Source of the DNA: Bilophila sp964538355 | Lineage (GTDB): Bacteria; Desulfobacterota; Desulfovibrionia; Desulfovibrionales; Desulfovibrionaceae | Direction of reading: 5' to 3' | Length of the DNA: 64,000 nucleotides | NCBI GenBank assembly: GCA_964538355.1 | Contig: CAZIFC010000007.1 | Span: 19,271-83,270, forward strand | In this document: piece after piece, positions 26,740 to 35,559 of the stretch | How positions within the stretch are numbered: position 1 is the stretch's first letter | Layout of the letters: each line of letters starts with the position of its first letter | Made by a program: the position numbers and the translations under genes | The notes under the pieces: model-generated | Told to the model about the DNA's origin: nothing | The model's database searches: none | Seen by the model: the letters and a program-made list of their open reading frames with translations, nothing else

Positions 26740-27708
26740 TCAGCCGTGCTTCCAGTGCCATACCCTCCCCGCGATCATGCTCGGCAGGGCCATGAGAGCC
26801 GGCATCAGCGAGAACAGGGAACCGGTGAGGATGAACAGGATGCCGACTACCATACTGAATGGAATGTTCTCGTGAAGAAAAATCAGGGCGAAGAAGGGGG
26901 CGAGGACTGGCTTGAAAAAGAAGACCAGAGAGGCCGTAAAGGGGGATGTCGCTTCCATTGCCATGAAATAAAAGGCGAATCCTGCACCTGTCACACCGAT
27001 GCAGATATACAGCATCATCATGGTGCTGAAAGGCGTGTATCCGGAAAGCAGAGGGATATCGGCGAACAGCCCAAGCCCGGCTTCTGTGAGGAGTGCTCCC
27101 ACAGCTTCAATCCTGCTCAAGAGGACGATGCCCGCCATTTCCGCACTGGCAAACAGAAAGCTGCCGCAGGTGACAACGACCCCGGAATATTTCGCACAAA
27201 GCCGGGTCCCCAGTACGGCGTACAGGGCAAAGGTCATTGTGGACAGCAGGATAAAAAGAATTCCGGCTGGATTGATTGAAGTATCCAACGGGTTGACCAG
27301 AATGACGATGCCGAGGCATTCCAGCACAAGCGCGATAATGTGTTGCCGTTGGATGTGCGCGTGGAGGATGAGTCCAGAAAAAGCCAAGACAAATACCGGA
27401 TTGCAGCTGAAAAGCACCGCAACGACGGAGGCGTTGGCTTTCTCCACAGCGAGCTGATAGAACGTCATGCTGATGGCTATGCCCAACAAGCCGAGTCCCG
27501 CGAGTTTTGCGAGGCTGCGCCCGTCAAGCCGGACGTTTCGTTTTTTGAGCATGCGGGCGGCGAAGGGGACAAGCACAAGGCCGCCGATCAGAAAGCGCGT
27601 CAGGTTAAGCTGCACGGGGTTGAACAACCCGGAAACTTCCTTGAGTGCAATTTCCATTGTGCTGAAAAACAGCGTCGCCAGAGCGATAAAGATATAACCT
27701 CGTTGCAT
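26740..27708 (-). CDS. EamA/DMT-family membrane transporter
   Basis: 322 residues with ten hydrophobic helices in two EamA repeats (about 5-140 and 150-290), the drug/metabolite exporter fold. The first repeat opens IFIALATLFFSTMEIALK and contains LNLTRFLIGG; the second has FIL(L)S-rich helices and a C-terminal membrane segment. The ATG at 27708 has GAGGGAG upstream; in-frame codons before it lack coding character. Substrate unknown. It lies downstream of a LysR gene on the same strand, a common regulator-exporter pair. Confidence 0.88.
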   Translation of the reverse strand: MQRGYIFIALATLFFSTMEIALKEVSGLFNPVQLNLTRFLIGGLVLVPFAARMLKKRNVRLDGRSLAKLAGLGLLGIAISMTFYQLAVEKANASVVAVLFSCNPVFVLAFSGLILHAHIQRQHIIALVLECLGIVILVNPLDTSINPAGILFILLSTMTFALYAVLGTRLCAKYSGVVVTCGSFLFASAEMAGIVLLSRIEAVGALLTEAGLGLFADIPLLSGYTPFSTMMMLYICIGVTGAGFAFYFMAMEATSPFTASLVFFFKPVLAPFFALIFLHENIPFSMVVGILFILTGSLFSLMPALMALPSMIAGRVWHWKHG

Positions 27709-27838
27709 GGCTCCCTCTTCTACAGGCGGATTGCGGCGTTGGGACGCTTCGTGTTGCCGCCTTTCCTCCGGCACCGCACCGGAAATCTGCCTGTGACCGG
27801 GTGGTACGCCATGCTTTTGCATGAGTAAAGTGAAATAT

Positions 27839-27848
27839 ACTCATGAGT
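27839..27848. promoter_or_regulatory. Palindrome upstream of the EamA transporter
   Basis: ACTCATGAGT, a perfect 10-base palindrome in an AT-rich gap about 130 bases before the transporter start; a candidate operator, possibly for the adjacent LysR protein. Confidence 0.3.
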
Positions 27849-27862
27849 GATATAATTTTATA

Positions 27863-28798
27863 TTATGTAATAAGGCTGTTGCCCCGAGAGGATGCCCTGG
27901 ATTCCGCATCCTTTTCATGAAGCAGGTACTGGATAAGGGCATTTCCGGCAGGGGAGAGCTGGTGCTTTTTGCGTGTAGCCAGAACAATGGAGCGTTCTGG
28001 GATGGGGTGCTCCGGCTGAAGCTCGAAAATGCTTCCGGCCCGGAGGCTTGCCTCTGCGAAGCGGCGCACGGTAATCCCCACGCCAAGCCCACGTTCGACA
28101 AAGGGAACGATCAGTACCGTGGTGCCCAGCTCGAATTCAGGGGCCAGCACAATTCCGTGCGCCTGAAAGAAGCTATCCAGATAGCTGCGGGTTCCGGTGC
28201 CCTTTTCAGGGCAGACAATGGGGAGTCCGGCGATTTGGGACAGCGGGAGCACCCTGTTTTTGAGATGGAGGAACGAAGGGCCTGCAATGAAGATATCCTG
28301 AACGGAGCAGACCGGGATGATATCCAGATCTTCATTTTCTTCTCTGGATGAGAAGGTCACTCCGAGATCGATTTTGCGTTCACGCAGTGCGGCGAGGGTT
28401 TCCGGGGTTGAAGCGGTAATGGTGCTGATGCGGATTTTGGGGTAGTCTCTGTGGAACCGCGCAAGGCAGGGAAGCAAAAACGCATGCATGATCATGTCGG
28501 ACGAGCCGATATGGATGCTGCCCCAATCCAGATGGAGCATGTCCCGAAGCTTTTTTTCCCCGAGGGCGATCTGTTCGCAGGCCTGTGAGGCATGCTGGTA
28601 GAGCACTTCCCCCTCGGGCGTCAGCCGCATCCCCTTGCGGGTGCGGTAGAAGAGGGCGCATCCGAGCAGTTTTTCAAGATGGCTGATGGATTTGCTGACT
28701 GCCGGCTGGGAGAGGAAGAGCGTGCGGGCGGCCAGCGTGATGCTTCCAAGCCGTCCGACCTGATAAAAGACCCTGTAGTATTCAAGAGAAATAGTCAT
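27863..28798 (-). CDS. LysR-family transcriptional regulator
   Basis: About 311 residues. N-terminal winged helix-turn-helix (about 1-62) with RLGSITLAARTLFLSQPAVSKSISHLEKLLG and LTPEGEVLYQHA, then a periplasmic-binding-protein-like effector domain (about 88-300). Start at 28798 (MTISLEYY) fits the family edge; an ATG at 28816 with a better AAGGAA site would add six residues. Effector unknown; it probably controls the downstream EamA exporter. Confidence 0.92.
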   Translation of the reverse strand: MTISLEYYRVFYQVGRLGSITLAARTLFLSQPAVSKSISHLEKLLGCALFYRTRKGMRLTPEGEVLYQHASQACEQIALGEKKLRDMLHLDWGSIHIGSSDMIMHAFLLPCLARFHRDYPKIRISTITASTPETLAALRERKIDLGVTFSSREENEDLDIIPVCSVQDIFIAGPSFLHLKNRVLPLSQIAGLPIVCPEKGTGTRSYLDSFFQAHGIVLAPEFELGTTVLIVPFVERGLGVGITVRRFAEASLRAGSIFELQPEHPIPERSIVLATRKKHQLSPAGNALIQYLLHEKDAESRASSRGNSLIT

Positions 28799-29002
28799 AC
28801 GCTTCCCCCGTGGCATCGTTTTCCTTGCATGGCATGGAAAGAATGTGGAGGCAACCCTCTTCCCCAGCCTCGGCGTTGGCGGCCCTGTTGCGGCGCATTC
28901 TGGAAATGCCCTGCGGGAAGACGTGGTGAAGGTTTTATCTGTCTATAGATACAAGAAAAAAATACGGCTGAAAGTTTTTTTGAGATTTTTGATAAAAAAG
29001 AC

Positions 29003-29031
29003 TTGCAAGGGAGTCCTGTTTTGTCTATACC
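29003..29031 (+). promoter_or_regulatory. Promoter of tRNA-Leu
   Basis: TTGCAA, 17 bases, then TATACC, ending nine bases before the tRNA. Confidence 0.65.
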
Positions 29032-29040
29032 TCTTCCTGC

Positions 29041-29125
29041 GCCGAGGTGGTGGAATTGGTAGACACGCTATCTTGAGGTGGTAGTGGGGATTCCTGTGCG
29101 GGTTCGAGTCCCGCCCTCGGCACCA
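29041..29125 (+). tRNA. tRNA-Leu(GAG)
   Basis: 85-base class II tRNA with encoded CCA. Acceptor GCCGAGG pairs perfectly with CCTCGGC; anticodon stem CTATC/GGTAG encloses TTGAGGT, giving anticodon GAG; a long variable arm and TTCGAGT T-loop are present. An integrase gene follows 330 bases downstream, so the 3' half is a likely attachment site of the accessory region. Confidence 0.95.
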
Positions 29126-29131
29126 TATTTT

Positions 29132-29173
29132 AAAGCCGTTGCAGTAACATACTGCGACGGCTTTTCTTTTTTG
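29132..29173 (+). terminator. Terminator of tRNA-Leu
   Basis: AAAGCCGTTGCAGTA pairs with TACTGCGACGGCTTT around a three-base loop, one mismatch, followed by a T-rich run. Confidence 0.85.
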
Positions 29174-29292
29174 TTTCGAGCCGTTGCCAAAAGGGGCGAA
29201 AAAGCCCCATTTGGGCTGAAGTGTGCCAACGTGCCGGGCCTTCACGCCGAAAATCGGCAGCCTCGAAGCCTCACGCAAGGCTATACCGAAAG

Positions 29293-29314
29293 TCTCTCTC
29301 TCTCTCTCTCTCTC
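29293..29314. repeat. (TC)11 microsatellite
   Basis: Eleven uninterrupted TC dinucleotides, 143 bases upstream of the integrase gene. Lies outside any gene I can support. Confidence 0.9.
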
Positions 29315-29394
29315 GGTCACACGTCACTACTGTAGCACACAAAAAATAGAATAATATCAAAATATTAGTTTGATAAATATTCTTTTGAAATTCT

Positions 29395-29416
29395 GTTTTG
29401 GATAAGTTTTGGATAA
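29395..29416. repeat. Two tandem 11-base repeats upstream of integrase
   Basis: TTTTGGATAAG occurs twice in direct tandem, 40 bases before the integrase start. Short direct repeats at this place can be integrase arm sites; this is only a positional argument. Confidence 0.4.
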
Positions 29417-29456
29417 GCATATTGCTTTCCTTGCTATTGCTCGCTACAGTTCTTTT

Positions 29457-30668
29457 ATGAGTGACGTAACTAGCAGAAAATACATAAAAACAAAGTACGA
29501 AGGCGTATTCTACCGCTGTTCGACCAAGCGCAATCCCCGTACCGGTGAGCCAGATCGCATCTACGCTTTCTGGTACGCCGACACCGAGGGCAAGGGCCAT
29601 TGGAAGACCGTCGGGAGACAGAGTACGCAATGTTCCCCCAAGGTGGCAAGAGATGAACGGGCAAAATTCCTGGCGACGTTCGGTGCGACGGGTATCAATC
29701 CCATCGAACAAGGAAAAGTGACCATCGGTCAGGCCGTAGATGGCTATGTGCACTGGGGAAGAAGCGAGGGCAAGTACGTCGATCAGCACTACAGCCAATA
29801 CCGCGCCCACCTGAAGACCCAAATCCACACCTTGCCCATTGCAGAGCTGAATCCCAATCTGCTCTCCGGCCTCAAGGCGGACTTGCTGAACACGCCCGCC
29901 GGGAACACAAAGCCCAAAAAAGCCGTGAAGGGCAACGCCAAAAAGGCCAGCACCAAAACACGCAAGTTGCTGGCTCCCCAGACCGTCAATAACATCTTCA
30001 GCTTCATGCGTTCTGCCGTCAACCACGCCATTGCAACCAAACTCTGGATCGGCAGCAATCCGCTCTCTACGAGAGGCAGCGTCTGGAAAATGGCAAAGGT
30101 CAACAACAAGCGTTTGCGTTTCTTCACCCGTGATGAGGCAAAGGCTCTGCTGGCTGATCTGGAATTTCGGCATCATCAACTGCACGACATGGGCTTGCTC
30201 TCGCTCAAGACCGGCCTCCGCGCCACGGAGATTTTCAAGCTGCGAGGGCAGGATGTGGACGGCAACGCCTGCGGCCTCCACATCATCCAAAAGGGAGGGA
30301 CGCGCGTTTTTGTCCGTGTTTCGGCTGACATGATCGCTATGCTGAAAGCCTATGGCCGCAAGCCGAGTGAACCCATCTTTCAGACTCCCCAAAAGAGAAC
30401 TGCGTTCACCAAGACTCCTGCCTGCTTCAGGACGGCAGTGCAGAAGCTCGGCTTGGCTCCCGATGACGGGGATACCTTGTATGCGGTCACATTTCATACA
30501 TTCAGACATACATTCGCCTCGTGGTTGGCGCAATCCGGCAAGGTTTCCTTAAAAGAACTCCAAGAGCTCATGCGCCACGAAGACATCGAAATGACAATGC
30601 GGTACGCACACTTATTTCCAGATCAGCCATCTGAGAAACTTTCCATTATAGATGATCTTCTGGCTTGA
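29457..30668 (+). CDS. Tyrosine recombinase (phage/island integrase)
   Basis: 403 residues. N-terminal arm/SAM-like DNA-binding segment (about 90-200) and catalytic domain (about 225-403). The catalytic set is complete: Arg in TGLRATEIFKLRG (about 253), Lys in IIQKGGTR, HTFRHTFASW (about 347), His in MRHEDIEMTMRYAH and the tyrosine in that same motif (about 382). Start at 29457 is the first ATG in frame; ribosome site weak. Location just beyond tRNA-Leu implies it inserted the accessory DNA there. Ends five bases from a convergent excisionase-like gene. Confidence 0.93.
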   Translation: MSDVTSRKYIKTKYEGVFYRCSTKRNPRTGEPDRIYAFWYADTEGKGHWKTVGRQSTQCSPKVARDERAKFLATFGATGINPIEQGKVTIGQAVDGYVHWGRSEGKYVDQHYSQYRAHLKTQIHTLPIAELNPNLLSGLKADLLNTPAGNTKPKKAVKGNAKKASTKTRKLLAPQTVNNIFSFMRSAVNHAIATKLWIGSNPLSTRGSVWKMAKVNNKRLRFFTRDEAKALLADLEFRHHQLHDMGLLSLKTGLRATEIFKLRGQDVDGNACGLHIIQKGGTRVFVRVSADMIAMLKAYGRKPSEPIFQTPQKRTAFTKTPACFRTAVQKLGLAPDDGDTLYAVTFHTFRHTFASWLAQSGKVSLKELQELMRHEDIEMTMRYAHLFPDQPSEKLSIIDDLLA

Positions 30669-30672
30669 CGGA

Positions 30673-30990
30673 CTATCGATCGACATAGCCAGTCGTTTTG
30701 ATTTTGCCGGAGGCGACAAACTCCTCAAACTCCGTGCGATCATAAAAAATACGCCTGCCAAACGTGATATAGGTCGGCCCGATGCCTTCCATGCGCCAGT
30801 AGGCAAGCATTTTCCTGTGGATGCCAAACTCTTTTTCAATGTCCTTTGGAGTAAGGAGCTTCTTATTTGCTGCTCCAATATCATATGAAGGAGGTATTTT
30901 TTCACACTCAGCAGCGCGGATAGCTTCTACGATGAGTGGGAGTAACTCTTCAGGTGTGGAAAGTATGATGGTACGTCTTTCTGATTCCAT
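30673..30990 (-). CDS. Excisionase/AlpA-like helix-turn-helix protein
   Basis: 105 residues. The C-terminal half is a MerR-like winged helix of the DNA-binding excisionase type: LTPKDIEKEFGIHRKMLAYWRMEGIGP, then FGRRIFYDRTEFEEFV, about residues 45-97. Such proteins direct excision or regulate integrase genes. It faces the integrase tail to tail. A purine-rich AAGGGAT site precedes the ATG. Function as the island excisionase is an inference from fold and place. Confidence 0.75.
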   Translation of the reverse strand: MESERRTIILSTPEELLPLIVEAIRAAECEKIPPSYDIGAANKKLLTPKDIEKEFGIHRKMLAYWRMEGIGPTYITFGRRIFYDRTEFEEFVASGKIKTTGYVDR

Positions 30991-31000
30991 GAGAAATCCC

Positions 31001-31409
31001 TTATGGAAGTTGTTCCGTATATGTGCCGTAATATTTTGCGATCAACTCCAACATGGAATCGCACCCATTTGCCTGGAGCATTTTTTCCCTGTGACGTCGA
31101 ACACCGCTACGAGAAATCTCAAGGCAGAGAGCAATTCGGCTGGTTCTGAATCCGGCGAGAGTGAGTTGAAAAACTTCCCTTCCTCGTCGTGTCAGTATAA
31201 TGGAGTTTTTGGGAACGGCCATTCCCGCGCCTACACAGCGCATAATCTCTATCGTGCTGTGTACGGAGAGTTTTTTTCTAATGTGTGAAAGATGTAAGTT
31301 TATAATGTTATAGGATATTTCAAGTTCACAGGCTATTTTTTTTGGGCGTTAATCCTTGCATCAGCAGGACAACAATACTTTGTTCCTTTCTGGTCAGTTG
31401 TGCCAGCAT
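31001..31409 (-). pseudogene. Small regulator with two LuxR-type HTH domains, frameshifted at an A8 tract
   Basis: The gene starts at 31409 with a good AGGAG site. The first frame encodes LTRKEQSIVVLLMQGLTPKK and then stops soon after a run of eight A on the coding strand (31336-31343). Removing one A joins this to the next frame, continuing IACELEISYNIINLHLSHIRKKL and then a second HTH, LTRRGREVFQLTLAGF with LEISRSGVRRHREKML. The restored product has about 136 residues and two tandem LuxR HTH units without a receiver or ligand domain. A stand-alone 80-residue second HTH (from 31243) could still be made. Mutation, slippage-based switching and sequencing error are all possible. Confidence 0.7.
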
Positions 31410-31542
31410 AACTTCTCCTAATGATTGCTAAACCAACTCAAATGGGATTGAGTCTTGTGTAGCATGGAGAAATCAGGCCGGGCAGTGGCCAAATTATATA
31501 CTTTTTACCTTTTTTGAATATTTTAAGCGGTTGAGATTCATG

Positions 31543-32772
31543 CTACCAACGATGCCCGTGGAAGTCAGATATCGTCGCCAATCTTTGTAGAACACCGCTG
31601 CTCGCTGTATCAATGCCTTTCTGGGTATAGAAATTTCCATTAACTAAGGCATGGGTCTTGAGCACACATTCAAAGTCCGTCAGCGCACGCTCTTCTGGCC
31701 CGCGCGGGCTGTTCCAGAAGGCATCCAGCGGCATTTCCGTGCTGTTCACTGCCAAGCCTGGCATGGCGTAGATGGACGTGCCCACGCAATAGACCGGCTT
31801 GCCTTGTCGCAGGGCCGAAATCCCTATGGTGGAGTTCAGAACGACCACGCCTAGACTTTTATTGATCATCTGATGCGCCTTTCCGCCTTCGAGGAAGTGC
31901 ACTCGGTCGCTGATGCGGCAGGCCCTGGCGAATGAGGCAATGAAGCCCGCATAGTCGATAAGACCGTTATCCAGCGGGTGATTACGAATAAGTATATGGG
32001 TCGCCGCCGGAGCGCTTTGGGCAAAAGAAGTCAGCACACAAGCGATAGCTTCTTTCATGCCGCTATACGGGGAATAGCGCCGAACCTGTGAGTCGGCGTC
32101 AAGTTGAAGGGGAAAGAGAAAATAGGGTGCACGAGAACGTGAAGCAGTCCGAAGGGCTTGGGCGGAACATTTCCGTCGGGCTGAGCGGCTCAGCACACGC
32201 AGGAACCAGCCCCAGACTTCGCGGCTGGCACTTTGCGGGCGGTGTGTCTGAAAATGTCGGAACAGAGGCCAAAGAAAGATTGTGCCTGCATAATGGGCAA
32301 TGGCTCTCCATGTTTTAGCTTTTTGCGAATTGCCGACCTTGCGGGTTTCGGGCGCTATAGGACAATACGCGGCCAACGCCGCTATGCCTTCCCTGGTATC
32401 CGGCAGAGAGGAAAGGCCGTTCACACCTCCCTGTTCCATTGTTATATAGTCTGGGCGCAGATAGCCTTCCTCATAGGCCCAAACCCGGATACCCCGGATT
32501 CTGGCCAACAGAACGGCTTCGCGGTGCAGGGGACGCCAGTCTCCGAAGACATGAATATCTGTCACCTGTTCCTTGTCCATAAGTTTGGCGATCCATGCGC
32601 CCCAGACGATGGCTTTTTTTCGGAACAGGCGGGTGTGGGGCCAGGGCCAGTCCACCACGTCGCCGCCACAGCAATTGACGCGAATGACTGTATCTCCTTG
32701 TCGGGTCAACGCCTGTCCAAGCTGCTGAAAAAAAGGGCCGTGTGGCCCCTGAAGAAAAAGATGTGATTTCAT
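31543..32772 (-). CDS. kpsS: Capsule Kdo-linker glycosyltransferase KpsS
   Basis: 409 residues, a cytoplasmic GT of ABC-exported (group 2-like) capsule systems. KpsS adds the first beta-Kdo to lysophosphatidylglycerol, making the lipid anchor. Family features: the opening FLQGPHGPFFQQLGQALTRQG, the YEEGYLRPDYIT segment, ILIRNHPLD near residue 260 and LNSTIGISALRQGKPV in the C-terminal half. The start overlaps the kpsC stop (ATGA). Last gene of the minus-strand capsule run. Confidence 0.92.
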   Translation of the reverse strand: MKSHLFLQGPHGPFFQQLGQALTRQGDTVIRVNCCGGDVVDWPWPHTRLFRKKAIVWGAWIAKLMDKEQVTDIHVFGDWRPLHREAVLLARIRGIRVWAYEEGYLRPDYITMEQGGVNGLSSLPDTREGIAALAAYCPIAPETRKVGNSQKAKTWRAIAHYAGTIFLWPLFRHFQTHRPQSASREVWGWFLRVLSRSARRKCSAQALRTASRSRAPYFLFPLQLDADSQVRRYSPYSGMKEAIACVLTSFAQSAPAATHILIRNHPLDNGLIDYAGFIASFARACRISDRVHFLEGGKAHQMINKSLGVVVLNSTIGISALRQGKPVYCVGTSIYAMPGLAVNSTEMPLDAFWNSPRGPEERALTDFECVLKTHALVNGNFYTQKGIDTASSGVLQRLATISDFHGHRW

Positions 32773-34796
32773 CGTATGGCCTTTCTCAGGAGTCCGCGTG
32801 CGGCAGCGATAAGTCGTGCCCAGACACGTCCACGCATCTGCCCATTCGGCTGGAGCAGGCGGAAGCAGACGTCCTCCGCTCGGCAGAAGTTTTTCGTCTG
32901 CCAGTCGTAATAGGAGGGATAAAGCAGCAAGGCTCCGGCCACCAGTTCATCCAGCGTCAGGCGAGCCTTGCGGCGAGGAAAGGCTTGCCTGTCTTCCGTC
33001 AGCCCCCACCCCGCATAGAACGGCCCACCGTAGGTGAACACTTTGACGCCGCGCAGTAAGGCTTCAAAGCCCGTCTGGGAGGTCAGTGTGTGCACCTCAT
33101 GAACTAAAGGCAGAAGACGGCCCATAGGAAAATCCCGTAGTATGCTGTCCGCGTAGCGTAAGGTCGTTGCGTCGGGCAATGCACCCTGCCTGTTGCCGCT
33201 CTCCACATCCGGGTGCGGTTTGTAGATGATGAAGGCGTCAGGTCTGGCTTCACGCGCGGCACGCAGCAAATCCAGATTGGTCATGCCAAAGCCGCCACAG
33301 CGCACGGAGGCGTCGTCCTCAACCTGACCCGGCACAAGCACGATATTTTTCCCTTCTGGGAACTTTGGCGGCAGGGCTGCACCGCAGCCTGTGTTGTATT
33401 TGGTCAGCCTTTTTTCCAAAATCAGGGAGTGTATGGCGGCGGCACGTTCCAGCAGCGCGGTATGGTCGGGATGTTTCGGCATGGCGTTCAGAATATCTTC
33501 CAGCTCGCTGGGCTGAGAAGGATCGTAATAAATGCCCTTTCTATCCAGCACCAGGGAATAGGGCCAGTTGAAATCCGACCCCAGGCCGATGGAGCGGATG
33601 AAACCGTCCTCCATGCGTGTCAGTCGAACGCCCAGGTACTGACAGCAATTTTTGAGCCCTGCTGTGTATTGGGAGGCCCATACCACGACATCGCCACCAT
33701 TGCCTTGTGCCCATTTGACGGCGCTCCACCAGTCCGAAAAGAACCGGATTGTCCCCGCAGTAGACTGTAAAAAAGCTCGGGCATACGGACGTTTCCACCA
33801 GGAAAAGCCGACACAGGCATGAAAGCCCTTATTCCGTTCATTCTGGAAACGCTGGACGGCCAACAGTTCGATGCTTTCATGGATGTCGCCGCGTTCGCCG
33901 CGTATGGGATTCACATAGCGGGCGTACAGGAGATATGCCGCCGCGAAAATGTCTTCCACTGTGCGCCGTTTTGTCCTTCGTGGACAGGTAAGCCGATCGT
34001 GCGTCACACCCCACCCAGCATAGAAAGGCATGCCGAAGCAATGAACTTCCTTGCCGAGCAGTAAGGCTTCAAAACCCATCTGCGAGGTGACGGTATACAC
34101 AACATCAGCTTGAGCAAGAAGGGAAAGCGGCGAAACATCCTGCGCGATGATCACAATGCCTCTTTGCTTTGCAGCTTCCGTCAAATATCCCTGTTTTTTC
34201 CCTGCAAGCACATCGGGGTGCGTCTTGACGAACAAACGGGCGTTGGGAAACCGCATCTGCGCGTCGTCCAGCATAGCTATGAAACTCTCAGCATCAGCAA
34301 GGCCAAGCGTAACACTGGTATCCCCTTGCGTCTGATCAAGAATGAGGACCCGGGGACACGAAGCATCACCGAGCAGTGTATCGGACGCCCGTGAGGCATG
34401 ATTATATTTGCTCAGATCATGACGTTTGATAGTTTCAATGGCATGCCGGGCGGATTGCAACACCGTCTCAGTTTCCCAGCCCTCACCGTTCAGCAGATTC
34501 TCCAGATCGGAAGGTTCCGTCGCGTCGTAATAGATGCCGGTATGATCCACAACCAACGACAAAGGCTGCGCCCCCTTGCAGCCGAGATCAAGAGAGCGCA
34601 GAAAGCCGTCCTCCAGAGCGATATAGGAGAGGTTGTGTTCCGCCGCGTAACGGCGAGCCTTCTCGGCTGTGGGCTTGTGGCCCCAGCCTGTAACACACAG
34701 AGGCTCATATCTTTTATTATAGAAATATACCACATCCTCTAAAAATGACTCAATAAACGGTATATGACTAGTTTTATTCTGGAATAATATAATCAT
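32769..34796 (-). CDS. kpsC: Capsule Kdo-linker glycosyltransferase KpsC
   Basis: 675 residues, two homologous beta-Kdo transferase halves, as in E. coli KpsC, which extends the poly-Kdo linker. Each half carries an ALEDGFLRS/MEDGFIRS-type motif, a KTHPD/KPHPD motif and the PFYAGWG(V/L)T(H/E)D signature (about residues 258 and 590). The N-terminus starts directly in the first domain; no strong ribosome site is visible. Sits next to AT-rich DNA and a short membrane-protein gene on its 5' side. Confidence 0.94.
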   Translation of the reverse strand: MIILFQNKTSHIPFIESFLEDVVYFYNKRYEPLCVTGWGHKPTAEKARRYAAEHNLSYIALEDGFLRSLDLGCKGAQPLSLVVDHTGIYYDATEPSDLENLLNGEGWETETVLQSARHAIETIKRHDLSKYNHASRASDTLLGDASCPRVLILDQTQGDTSVTLGLADAESFIAMLDDAQMRFPNARLFVKTHPDVLAGKKQGYLTEAAKQRGIVIIAQDVSPLSLLAQADVVYTVTSQMGFEALLLGKEVHCFGMPFYAGWGVTHDRLTCPRRTKRRTVEDIFAAAYLLYARYVNPIRGERGDIHESIELLAVQRFQNERNKGFHACVGFSWWKRPYARAFLQSTAGTIRFFSDWWSAVKWAQGNGGDVVVWASQYTAGLKNCCQYLGVRLTRMEDGFIRSIGLGSDFNWPYSLVLDRKGIYYDPSQPSELEDILNAMPKHPDHTALLERAAAIHSLILEKRLTKYNTGCGAALPPKFPEGKNIVLVPGQVEDDASVRCGGFGMTNLDLLRAAREARPDAFIIYKPHPDVESGNRQGALPDATTLRYADSILRDFPMGRLLPLVHEVHTLTSQTGFEALLRGVKVFTYGGPFYAGWGLTEDRQAFPRRKARLTLDELVAGALLLYPSYYDWQTKNFCRAEDVCFRLLQPNGQMRGRVWARLIAAARGLLRKAIR

Positions 34797-34820
34797 TTTT
34801 ATTTGTTGTAGGTAATCGTA

Positions 34821-35120
34821 TCAGAGTGTTGAACTATTTTGCTTTAATTCAAGATCTTTTACAGCTCTCCATTTTTGTTTTTCTTTTTCAAATACCTCTT
34901 GGTGTCTTTCCATATAAATTTTATTACGGTAAAAAAGAAAAATAAATGAAATAATAGCTATAAAAATACATATAATTATATGTTTGATATTTGATTTTGA
35001 ATCATTTATGCATAAAAATAGACAAATTATAATTAATATATAATATATAAACCACGTACTCAAATATGAATTTTCTTTTTTACAATCTTCATCTTTATAT
35101 TTATCTCTATATATTGACAA
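34821..35120 (-). CDS. Small membrane protein, unknown
   Basis: 99 residues, very AT-rich codons unlike kpsC. Two hydrophobic helices (about 24-38 and 46-64), flanked by charged ends, and a C-terminal charged helix (KEKQKWRAVKDLEL). No family recognised. The codon use matches the surrounding low-GC stretch, so it was probably acquired with it. It could be a real gene of the variable capsule cassette or a chance frame. Confidence 0.45.
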   Translation of the reverse strand: MSIYRDKYKDEDCKKENSYLSTWFIYYILIIICLFLCINDSKSNIKHIIICIFIAIISFIFLFYRNKIYMERHQEVFEKEKQKWRAVKDLELKQNSSTL

Positions 35121-35557
35121 ACGTTTTTCTCATAGAAAATTGTATTCTGAGAAATAAATAATACAGTATGATGCGCTTCTCCATATATATAATGATATAT
35201 CATAGTCTAATAAGAAAAACAAAAAAATTAATGGAATTGGAGTTAAAAAAGAAAGAGGATTGACGTGTTCGTGTGATCATAGGTATGCAAGTATGATGCT
35301 GTATATACTAAATAATGTTGTTTTTAGCTTTGATTTTGAATCAAATAAATGTTGTATTTCTTCTCTTAAAATAATATATTCTGTTTTTGCAGATTCAAAA
35401 TTATATGATGTTGGCATTTGTGCTTCCTTATCTTTGTTGGCGATTTGATAGTGTATATTAATAATAAAATAGAACTATATATCTATTATGACATATTTGC
35501 AATTTTAATCAGAGTCCATCGTCTATATAGATTCATGAAAATTTATATCTTTAATTT
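35121..35557. other. AT-rich stretch without supported genes
   Basis: About 440 bases; a sampled 60-base line (35281-35340) is 27% GC. Short frames exist on both strands but none shows family or codon support. Looks like degraded foreign DNA between the IS remnant and kpsC. Confidence 0.5.
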
Positions 35558-35559
35558 TA

